Below are positions 1 through 5,637 of a DNA stretch of 16,077 bases, in pieces. The position numbers and the translations under genes were made by a program. Source of the DNA: Holophaga sp. Its GTDB lineage: Bacteria; Acidobacteriota; Holophagae; Holophagales; Holophagaceae. A model generated the notes under the pieces. That model had not been told where the DNA came from. It did not search any database and saw only the letters and a program-made list of their open reading frames with translations. Position 1 is the first letter of the stretch. Every line of letters starts with the position of its first letter. The stretch spans positions 1-16,077 of the forward strand of contig JARLGP010000019.1 in the NCBI GenBank assembly GCA_031292735.1, given 5' to 3'.

Positions 1-112
1 CCGCGGCCGGGCCTACGTGGAGACCCATTTCGACTCCCGCCTCCTGGCCGACCGGTTCGCCGCGGCGCTGCAGGCGGTGGTGCTCCAGCCCGGGAGGGCC
101 CATGCAAGCTGA
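1..112 (+). CDS. C-terminal end of a probable glycosyltransferase (partial, enters from left edge)
   Basis: Only the last 36 codons are inside the window, in frame 2 (first whole codon at 2, TGA at 110-112). The tail contains the segment YVETHFDSRLLADRFAAAL, an aromatic-rich helix followed by an Ala/Leu-rich helix. This is the usual ending of GT4-type (GT-B fold) glycosyltransferases, where the last helix crosses back to the N-terminal domain. The stop lies 11 bp inside the next gene, so the two are translationally coupled and belong to one operon. The surrounding sugar-modifying genes fit a glycosyltransferase role in polysaccharide assembly. The call rests on a short C-terminal signature plus context; the catalytic domain is not visible, so the family is only probable. 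Confidence 0.5.
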   Translation, partial: RGRAYVETHFDSRLLADRFAAALQAVVLQPGRAHAS

Positions 113-1145
113 ACTGCTGTGCTGCCAAGACCCCCGCTGGGGCGAATTCCTGGGCGCCGGCCGCCACGACTTCTACCACCTGCCTGCCTACGTGGACCTC
201 TGCGCCCGGCGCGATGGCGGCGAGCCGGTCGCCTTCTGGGCGGCCGAAGGCGGCGCGGCCATGCTGATCCCCATGGTGCTGCGCCCGCTGCCGCCGGAGC
301 TGGAGCCCGATCCCGGCTGGCGCGACGCGGCGACCCCGTACGGCTACCCCTGTCCGCTGCTGCGCGGCGACCCGGACGAGGCCGCGGTGGCGGCCATGCT
401 CCAGGCCTTCCGGGACACCGGCGCGGCCGCCGGCATCGTCACCGCCTTCCTGCGGCTGCACCCGCTGCTGCCCCTGCTGCCCACCGCCGAAGCCCCGTTC
501 CAGGCGTTCGGCGCCCTGGTCCAGCATGGCGAGACGGTCTACCTGGACCTCAACCAGGGCCGGGAGGAGCTGGACCGGCAGACCCGGGTCAACCACCTGG
601 CCGACGTGCGCCGGCTGGAACGGGAAGGCTACCGGGTGCTGCTGGATGGCTGGGACCGGCTGGACGACTTCGTGGCCATCTACCAGCAGACCATGCGCTA
701 CCGGTCGGCCGACGCCTTCTACTGCTTCGAGCCCGGCTACTTCGTGGACCTGCGCCGGTGCCTGGGCGAGCGGCTGCACCTGAGCCTCGTCCAGGACCCG
801 GACGGCGCGGCGGCGGCGGCCGGGCTGTTCACCTGGACCGACGGCCTGGTGCAGTTCCACCTGAGCGGCACCAGCGAAGCGCACCGCCGGGCCGGGCCGG
901 CCAAGCTGATGCTCATCCACATGCGCGACTGGGCCCGGGAGCGGGGCGCCCGGTACCTGCACCTGGGCGGCGGGGTGGGCTGCCGCCAGGATTCCCTGGC
1001 CTTCTTCAAGCAGGGCTTCTCCAAGCTGCGGGCCCCGTTCAGCACCCTGCGCATGGTGCTGCATCCGGAGCGCTACCAGGCCCTGCTGGGCCGGCGGGGC
1101 CGGTCCGGCAGCAGCGATTTCTTTCCCGGCTACCGCCAGCCATGA
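102..1145 (+). CDS. FemAB-like GNAT-family acyltransferase (Acetyltransf_6 type)
   Basis: The product is 347 residues and cytoplasmic, with no signal peptide or membrane segment. The C-terminal half looks like the GNAT/FemAB fold used by enzymes that transfer acyl or aminoacyl groups to sugars or peptidoglycan precursors. Visible support: a helix with VNHLADVRRLEREGY near residue 165, a strand-rich stretch with LFTWTDGLVQFHLSG near 245, a helix KLMLIHMRDWARERG, then the typical tail YLHLGGGVG...DSLAFFKQGFS near residues 285-310. ATG 102 is preceded by a GGGAGG Shine-Dalgarno at about 93-98 and overlaps the upstream gene by 11 bp. In this operon it most likely N- or O-acylates an amino sugar made by the downstream aminotransferase or exposed by the PIG-L deacetylase. 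The substrate cannot be read from sequence. Peptidoglycan bridge synthesis is a less likely alternative. Confidence 0.68.
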   Translation: MQAELLCCQDPRWGEFLGAGRHDFYHLPAYVDLCARRDGGEPVAFWAAEGGAAMLIPMVLRPLPPELEPDPGWRDAATPYGYPCPLLRGDPDEAAVAAMLQAFRDTGAAAGIVTAFLRLHPLLPLLPTAEAPFQAFGALVQHGETVYLDLNQGREELDRQTRVNHLADVRRLEREGYRVLLDGWDRLDDFVAIYQQTMRYRSADAFYCFEPGYFVDLRRCLGERLHLSLVQDPDGAAAAAGLFTWTDGLVQFHLSGTSEAHRRAGPAKLMLIHMRDWARERGARYLHLGGGVGCRQDSLAFFKQGFSKLRAPFSTLRMVLHPERYQALLGRRGRSGSSDFFPGYRQP

Positions 1146-1165
1146 CCCCAGAACGGAGCATACCC

Positions 1166-2146
1166 ATGACCATCCCCCTGACCCTCCTGCGCACGGCGGC
1201 CGGATCGCCGCCCACGGTGACCCAGTACAAGGCCTTCCAGGCCCTGGGCTGCCGGATCGTGGCGGCCGACTGCGACCCCGCCTCGGTGGGCTTCCACTTC
1301 GCCGACGCCGCCTACGTGGTGCCCAAGGTGGGGGCGCCCGGCTACCTGGAACAGATGCTGGACGTGTGCCGGCGGGAGGCGGTGGACCTGTTCCTGCCGG
1401 CCCTGGACGAGGAGCTGGCCATCTGCGGCGAGCACCGGGACCGGTTCGAGGAGCTGGGCACCCGGCTCATGCTGTCCGGCCCCCTGGCCCTGGCCGTGTG
1501 CGCCGACAAGCTGGCCATGTTCGAGTGCTTCCAGGCCCTGGACATCCCCACCGCGCGCACCGTGCCCGCGCGGGCCTACGAGGAGGGGAGCTTCGCCCGC
1601 TTCCCGCTGATCATCAAGCCCCGCGCCGGCCGGGGCGGCACCGGCGTGCACCTGGCCCGGAACCACGCCGAGGCGGCCTTCTTCGCCCAGTACGTGGAGC
1701 GGGCGGTGGTGCAGGAGTGCCTGCAGGGGGTGGAATACACCATCGACGTGCTGGCCGACCTGCACAGCGAACTGCGCATCCTGTCGCCCCGGCAGCGCCT
1801 GGCCACCGAATCCGGGGTCTCTTCCAAGGGGCTCACCCACTGGCGGGAGGAGCTGCTGGAACCGGTGCGCACCCTGGTCCGGGAACTGTCCATGGTGGGG
1901 CCGCTCAACTTCCAGTGCTTCGTCGGCCCGGACGGGGAGGTCGCCTTCACCGAGATCAACGCGCGCATGGCGGGCACCGCCATCCTCAGCCAGGCCGCCG
2001 GGGTGCCGCTGTTCCAGGGCATCCTGGACCTGGCCCGGGGCCGGGAGCCCGAATCCTGGCTCAAGCCCTGCGCCCCCTTGCTCATGGTGCGCTACTGGGA
2101 CGAGGTGTTCCACCAGCCGGGCCTGCCGCTGGGAAAGGAGGCCTGA
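1166..2146 (+). CDS. ATP-grasp ligase, carbamoyl-phosphate-synthase-like, of a polysaccharide locus
   Basis: This 326-residue soluble protein has the ATP-grasp layout: an N-terminal pre-ATP-grasp Rossmann-like domain (about 1-110), a nucleotide-binding lysine in PLIIKPRAGRGGTG (Lys151, glycine-rich loop 155-160), and a metal-binding end FTEINARMAGTA (Glu263, Asn265, Arg267). Such enzymes join a carboxylate to an amine or thiol through an acyl phosphate. In glycan clusters they are thought to attach amino acids or similar groups to sugars, but the substrate here is unknown. I chose ATG 1166 because CGGAG lies about 9 bp upstream. An in-frame ATG at 1142 overlaps the upstream TGA as ATGA and would add 8 residues but has no clear ribosome binding site. 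The gene is immediately followed by a HAD phosphatase, with that gene's ribosome binding site inside this gene's 3' end. Confidence 0.8.
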   Translation: MTIPLTLLRTAAGSPPTVTQYKAFQALGCRIVAADCDPASVGFHFADAAYVVPKVGAPGYLEQMLDVCRREAVDLFLPALDEELAICGEHRDRFEELGTRLMLSGPLALAVCADKLAMFECFQALDIPTARTVPARAYEEGSFARFPLIIKPRAGRGGTGVHLARNHAEAAFFAQYVERAVVQECLQGVEYTIDVLADLHSELRILSPRQRLATESGVSSKGLTHWREELLEPVRTLVRELSMVGPLNFQCFVGPDGEVAFTEINARMAGTAILSQAAGVPLFQGILDLARGREPESWLKPCAPLLMVRYWDEVFHQPGLPLGKEA

Positions 2147-2149
2147 GCC

Positions 2150-2869
2150 ATGGCCACCTCCTTCGCCGACCTGAGCGCGGTGGGCTTCGACCTGGACTAC
2201 ACCCTCTGGGACCAGGACAGCTTTGCCCGGTCCTTCTTCGACGCCATCGCCGGGGAACTCGGCCGGCGCCTGGGCTGCGGCCGAAGCCTGGTGGCCCGCA
2301 CCTGCCAGGACGCCCTGGACCGGCTCACCCTGGCCCATCCGAACCTGTTCGACCAGGTGCTGCACCGGCTGGGCGCCTGGGAGCCCCGGCTGGTGGGCGA
2401 GCTGGTGGAGCGCTACCACCAGCACCGGCCGCCGGCCCAGCTCTACCCGGGCGCCCTGCCGACCCTGAGCCAGCTGCGCGAGGCCGGGTTCCGGCTGTTC
2501 CTGGTCACCGACGGCCACCTGGCCACCCAGCGCCACAAGGTGGCGGCCCTGGGCCTGGGCCCGTGGTTCGACCAGCTGGTGTTCACCGGCGGACTGCCCG
2601 AGCACCAGCGCAAGCCCAGCCCGTTCCCGTTCCAGTTGGCCTGCGCCCGGCTGGGGGTGGCGCCCGGCCGCTGCACCTACGTGGGCGACAACGCCGCCTG
2701 CGATTTCCAGGGGCCCCGGCGGCTGGGCATGTTCACCATCGGGGTGTCCACCGGTCCCTTCGCCGGGATGCCGGCGGAACCCGGGCTGGAGCCCCACCTG
2801 CGGATCGGCCGGCTGGAGGAGCTGGCCGGGCTGCTCAGCGCGGCCGACGCGGTGCGGGGGGTGGTTTGA
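2150..2869 (+). CDS. HAD-superfamily hydrolase (probable small-molecule phosphatase)
   Basis: All four HAD motifs are present in a 239-residue protein: motif I FDLDYT (nucleophile Asp14, acid/base Asp16), motif II LVTDG (Thr120), motif III HQRKP (Lys155) and motif IV YVGDNAACD (Asp180, Asp185). A mostly helical cap lies between motif I and motif II (about 22-95), typical of subfamily I phosphatases that act on sugar phosphates or related metabolites. ATG 2150 has a strong AAAGGAGG at 2134-2141, located inside the previous gene, only 3 bp after that gene's stop. Its place between the ATP-grasp ligase and the sugar transferase suggests it dephosphorylates an intermediate of the same modified sugar or its side group. 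The natural substrate is not deducible. Fusion or truncation is not evident. Confidence 0.85.
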   Translation: MATSFADLSAVGFDLDYTLWDQDSFARSFFDAIAGELGRRLGCGRSLVARTCQDALDRLTLAHPNLFDQVLHRLGAWEPRLVGELVERYHQHRPPAQLYPGALPTLSQLREAGFRLFLVTDGHLATQRHKVAALGLGPWFDQLVFTGGLPEHQRKPSPFPFQLACARLGVAPGRCTYVGDNAACDFQGPRRLGMFTIGVSTGPFAGMPAEPGLEPHLRIGRLEELAGLLSAADAVRGVV

Positions 2870-3519
2870 ACCCCGGCGGGAAGCGGGCCTTCGACCTGCT
2901 GCTGGGCGGCGCCGTGCTGCTGGTGGCGAGCCCGCTGCTGGCCGGGGTGGCCCTGGCCGTCCGGCTGGACACCCCGGGCCCCGCCTGGTTCCGCCAGCTG
3001 CGCCTGGGGCTGGGCGGCCGTCCTTTCTCCATCTTCAAGTTCCGGACCATGCGCCACGGCAGCACCCGCCTGGGCAGCGGATTGGAAACCAGCCGGGACG
3101 ACGCCCGCATCACCCGGGTCGGCCGGGTCCTGCGCAACCTGCGCCTGGACGAGCTGCCCCAGCTGCTCAACGTGCTCAAGGGGGAGATGAGCCTGGTGGG
3201 GCCGAGGCCCCTGCTGCCCGAGTTCCTGCCCTACTACTCCAGCCTGGACCGGCGCCGGCTGGAGGCCCTCCCGGGCATGACCGGCTGGCAGCAGGTGAAC
3301 GGCGCCGCCCGGCACAGCTGGCGGGAGCGGGTGGCCCTGGACGTCTGGTACGTGGACCACCAGAGCCTGGCCCTGGATCTGCGCATCCTTTGGCGCACCG
3401 TGGGGGTGCTGCTGCGGGCCGACACCGTCTACGCCCCGGACGGTTCCCAGAAGAGCGGGCTGCCCGACGCCTACCTGGCCGCCCAGGAAGCGCGCCACAC
3501 GCCCCGGGAGCGGCCATGA
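2866..3519 (+). CDS. Initiating sugar-phosphate (phosphoglycosyl) transferase, PglC/WbaP catalytic-domain type
   Basis: The product is 217 residues, close to the size of the minimal PglC-type monotopic transferases that move a sugar phosphate from a UDP-sugar to the polyprenyl-phosphate carrier at the inner membrane. Evidence: the N-terminal reentrant membrane helix (FDLLLGGAVLLVASPLLAGV, residues 9-28), the KFRTM motif at 58-62, the catalytic Asp-Glu pair in LRLDELPQ (Asp95, Glu96) followed by SLVGPRPLLPE, and the late block LPGMTGWQQVNG (135-146). The start must be TTG 2866, since no ATG or GTG lies in a sensible place. It overlaps the HAD stop as TTGA, with a G-rich run just upstream. The 4-bp overlaps on both sides show a coupled operon. 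It lacks the extra N-terminal transmembrane domain of long WbaP/WcaJ proteins. The donor sugar is unknown, possibly an acylated amino sugar. Confidence 0.93.
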   Translation: MNPGGKRAFDLLLGGAVLLVASPLLAGVALAVRLDTPGPAWFRQLRLGLGGRPFSIFKFRTMRHGSTRLGSGLETSRDDARITRVGRVLRNLRLDELPQLLNVLKGEMSLVGPRPLLPEFLPYYSSLDRRRLEALPGMTGWQQVNGAARHSWRERVALDVWYVDHQSLALDLRILWRTVGVLLRADTVYAPDGSQKSGLPDAYLAAQEARHTPRERP

Positions 3520-4187
3520 AACCCATCACCCGCCTGGTGCTCGCGCCCCATCCCGACGACGAAGTGCTGGGTGCCGGGGGCGCCATGGCCCGGTGGGCCG
3601 AGGCCGGGCACTCGGTGCAGGTGGCGGTGGTCACCCGCGGCCGGCCCCCGCTCTATGCGGCCGAAGCGGAGACCCGGTGCCGGGAGGAGGCCCAGGCCGC
3701 CCACCGCCGGCTGGGGGTGGCCGCCAGCTGGTTCCTGGACCTGCCCGCCGCGGAGCTGGACGGGCTGGCCCACCGGGAGCTCAACCGGGCCCTGGACGAC
3801 CTGCTCGACACCTGCGCGCCGGACGAGCTGTACCTGCCCTTCCCGGGCGACCTGCACCTGGACCACCAGCTGGTGTTCCATTCCGCCCTGGTGGCGGCGC
3901 GGCCGGGCCGGGACCGGTCGCCCCGGCGGATCTACGCCTACGAGACGCTGTCGGAGACCAACTGGAACGCCCCGTTCCTCACCCCCGGCTTCGTCCCCAA
4001 CCATTTCGTGGACATCACCGGCACCTTGGAAGCGAAGCTGGAGGCCATGGCCCTCTACCGCTCCCAGGTGCGGCCGGCGCCCCACGAACGGTCCCTTTCG
4101 GCGCTCCGGGCCCTGGCGACCCTGAGGGGCGCCACCGTGGGGCTCGGCGCCGCCGAAGCCTTCATTGCCATCCGCACCGTGGCCTGA
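3516..4187 (+). CDS. PIG-L family zinc-dependent N-deacetylase
   Basis: The 223-residue protein starts with the PIG-L hallmark LVLAPHPDDEVLGAGG (His12, Asp14, Asp15, Glu16) and carries the second metal motif HLDH at 114-117 in YLPFPGDLHLDHQ. These residues bind Zn and the catalytic water in LmbE/PIG-L/MshB-type enzymes, which remove acetyl groups from N-acetylglucosamine-containing substrates. No signal peptide or membrane segment is seen, so it acts in the cytoplasm on a nucleotide- or lipid-linked sugar. ATG 3516 overlaps the sugar transferase stop as ATGA, a classic coupling arrangement. Placed next to the initiating transferase, it may deacetylate the first lipid-linked sugar, giving a free amine for the GNAT or ATP-grasp enzymes to modify; that order is inference. 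Confidence 0.9.
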   Translation: MKPITRLVLAPHPDDEVLGAGGAMARWAEAGHSVQVAVVTRGRPPLYAAEAETRCREEAQAAHRRLGVAASWFLDLPAAELDGLAHRELNRALDDLLDTCAPDELYLPFPGDLHLDHQLVFHSALVAARPGRDRSPRRIYAYETLSETNWNAPFLTPGFVPNHFVDITGTLEAKLEAMALYRSQVRPAPHERSLSALRALATLRGATVGLGAAEAFIAIRTVA

Positions 4188-4200
4188 CCAGGAGGTTCCC

Positions 4201-5400
4201 ATGTCCAACCCTTCCGCTTCCACCTTCCAGCACGCCCCCGCCCCCTGGGTGGTGGCCGAGGAACGCCGGGCCCGGGTCCGGCCCCCGCGCACCCGGCCCC
4301 TGGAAATGGCCTCGGCGGACCTGGACGAGACCGACATCCAGGCGGTGCTGGGGGTCCTGCGCAGCGGCCGGCTGGCCCTGGGCCCCAAGACCGCCGCCTT
4401 CGAGCGCGCCCTGGCCGACTATGTCGGGGTGAAGCACGCGGTGGCGGTGGGGTCCGGCACCGCCGCCCTGCACCTGATCGTGAAGTCCCTGGGCATCGGC
4501 CCCGGCGACCAGGTGCTGGTGCCCTCCTTCACCTTCGCCGCCAGCGTCAACGCTTTCCTCTACGAAGGCGCCGACCCGGTGTTCGTGGAGCCGGAAGCGG
4601 AAACCTACAACCTGGACATCCAGGACCTGGAACAGCGGATCACCGGGCGGACCAAGGCGATCATGGCGGTGGACGTGTTCGGCCACCCCGCCGACTGGGA
4701 CGGGCTGGAGCGGGTGGCCGCCCGCCACGGCCTGATGCTCATCGACGACTGCTGCGAAGCCATCGGCGCCGCCTACAAGGGCCGCCGGCTGGGCTCCTTC
4801 GGCGCCGCCGGGGCCTTCGCCTTCTACCCCAACAAGCAGATGACCACCGGCGAAGGCGGCATGGTGGTCACCAACGACGACCGGATCGCCGAGCTCTGCC
4901 GCAGCTGCGCCAACCAGGGCCGGGGCGCCATGGGCCCCTGGCTGCAGCACGACCGGCTTGGCCACAACTACCGGCTGGACGAGATGTCCGCGGCCCTGGG
5001 CCTGTCCCAACTGGCCCGGCTGGACCGGTTCCTGGCCCGGCGCGCCCGGGTGGCCCAGTGCTACGGCGAGCGGCTGGCGGCCATGGCCGGCGTCCGCGCG
5101 CCCCGGGTGCGGCCCGAGGTGCGCATGAGCTGGTTCGTCTACGTGGTGACCCTGGACGAAGGCTATGACCGGGACCGCACCCTGGCCGGCATGGAGCGGG
5201 AAGGGGTGCCCTGCCGCGGCTATTTCGCCCCGGTCCACACCCAGCCCTACATCCGCGAACGGTTCGGCGACCTGCGCGGAACCCTGCCGCGCACCGAGGC
5301 CATCGCCCGCCGGACCCTGGCGCTGCCCTTCCACAACGACCTGGACGAGGGCGAGATCGAGCACATCCTGGCGGTGCTGCGGCGGAACCTGCGAGGGTAG
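4201..5400 (+). CDS. DegT/DnrJ/EryC1/StrS PLP-dependent sugar aminotransferase
   Basis: This 399-residue fold-type I aminotransferase makes amino sugars from keto-sugar nucleotides using glutamate or glutamine. Visible signatures: GSGTAALHLIVKSLGIGPGD (85-104) for cofactor phosphate binding, VPSFTFAAS, the pyridine-binding acid in LIDDCCEAIGA (Asp183), and the Schiff-base lysine in FYPNKQMTTGEGG (Lys212). The C-terminal part with NYRLDEMSAALGLSQLARLD and FHNDLDEGEIEHIL is also typical. ATG 4201 follows AGGAGG at 4189-4194, 13 bp after the PIG-L stop. It has about 35 extra residues before the usual family start (ending RPPRTRPLEM), probably a flexible extension. It is the last gene of the operon and the likely source of the amino group that the other enzymes modify. 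The exact sugar (4-amino or 3-amino) cannot be assigned. Confidence 0.93.
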   Translation: MSNPSASTFQHAPAPWVVAEERRARVRPPRTRPLEMASADLDETDIQAVLGVLRSGRLALGPKTAAFERALADYVGVKHAVAVGSGTAALHLIVKSLGIGPGDQVLVPSFTFAASVNAFLYEGADPVFVEPEAETYNLDIQDLEQRITGRTKAIMAVDVFGHPADWDGLERVAARHGLMLIDDCCEAIGAAYKGRRLGSFGAAGAFAFYPNKQMTTGEGGMVVTNDDRIAELCRSCANQGRGAMGPWLQHDRLGHNYRLDEMSAALGLSQLARLDRFLARRARVAQCYGERLAAMAGVRAPRVRPEVRMSWFVYVVTLDEGYDRDRTLAGMEREGVPCRGYFAPVHTQPYIRERFGDLRGTLPRTEAIARRTLALPFHNDLDEGEIEHILAVLRRNLRG

Positions 5401-5443
5401 GCGGCTGGAACAATTATTATAAATAAATAGTTATTAAGGCACC

Positions 5444-5481
5444 GGCCGGGCAGCAAACCATGGATGTGGGGCTGCCCGGCC
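5444..5481 (+). terminator. GC-rich hairpin after the glycan operon (possible terminator)
   Basis: GGCCGGGCAGC at 5444-5454 pairs perfectly with GCTGCCCGGCC at 5471-5481, leaving a 16-nt loop. The hairpin begins 43 bp after the aminotransferase stop, where transcription of the operon would be expected to end. There is no T-run directly after it on the + strand, so it is not a classical intrinsic terminator. It may slow polymerase, protect the 3' end, or assist Rho. Confidence 0.45.
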
Positions 5482-5553
5482 AATGGCGTCATGGAACGGT
5501 TGAATGGAGGGTTGGGAGTCGGTCTGCCCGCTCAAATGCTGAAAAATCGGGTT

Positions 5554-5565
5554 GAAATGCATTTC
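5554..5565. repeat. 12-bp perfect palindrome upstream of lipoprotein gene
   Basis: GAAATGCATTTC reads the same on both strands. It lies 72 bp before the lipoprotein ATG, in promoter territory, so it could be a regulator binding site. A short palindrome can arise by chance; no second copy was seen in the window. Confidence 0.35.
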
Positions 5566-5580
5566 TCGGATTCCATTTCC

Positions 5581-5594
5581 TGACCTTGAGGTCA
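5581..5594. promoter_or_regulatory. Operator-like dyad TGACCT-TG-AGGTCA
   Basis: Two perfect 6-bp arms, TGACCT and AGGTCA, are separated by two bases. The dyad is 43 bp upstream of the lipoprotein ATG, within the likely promoter zone. Its shape fits a site for a dimeric helix-turn-helix regulator. The identity of any such regulator is unknown, and function is inferred only from symmetry and position. Confidence 0.4.
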
Positions 5595-5637
5595 ATAATT
5601 CAGATGTCCCAACAATAATTTTTTATAAAGGAGCATC

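Larger units (their letters stand above)
5401..5637. other. AT-rich intergenic region between glycan operon and lipoprotein gene
   Basis: These 237 bp hold no convincing gene. Going left to right: an AT-rich run (about 5411-5436), a GC-rich hairpin (5444-5481), a mixed stretch, a perfect palindrome (5554-5565), an operator-like dyad (5581-5594), a second AT-rich run (5611-5629) and the ribosome binding site AAAGGAG at about 5627-5632 for the lipoprotein. No -35/-10 pair with good spacing could be chosen with confidence, though the promoter of the lipoprotein gene should lie here. Confidence 0.6.

Noticed and set aside
1142..1165. Alternative ATG 1142 for the ATP-grasp gene
   Set aside because: The ATGA overlap is attractive, but there is no ribosome binding site, whereas ATG 1166 has CGGAG upstream; kept only as an alternative.
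1130..2797. Very long open frame on the minus strand opposite the ATP-grasp and HAD genes (555 codons)
   Set aside because: It is a result of the strong G/C bias at third positions; its residues are mostly Gly, Ala, Arg, Pro, Gln and His with no family motif, and the plus strand carries clear enzymes with all catalytic residues.
5441..5500. Possible cyclic-di-GMP riboswitch (GCAAACCA piece)
   Set aside because: Only the short GCAAACCA piece resembles the class I aptamer; the second conserved block and tetraloop receptor parts are absent.
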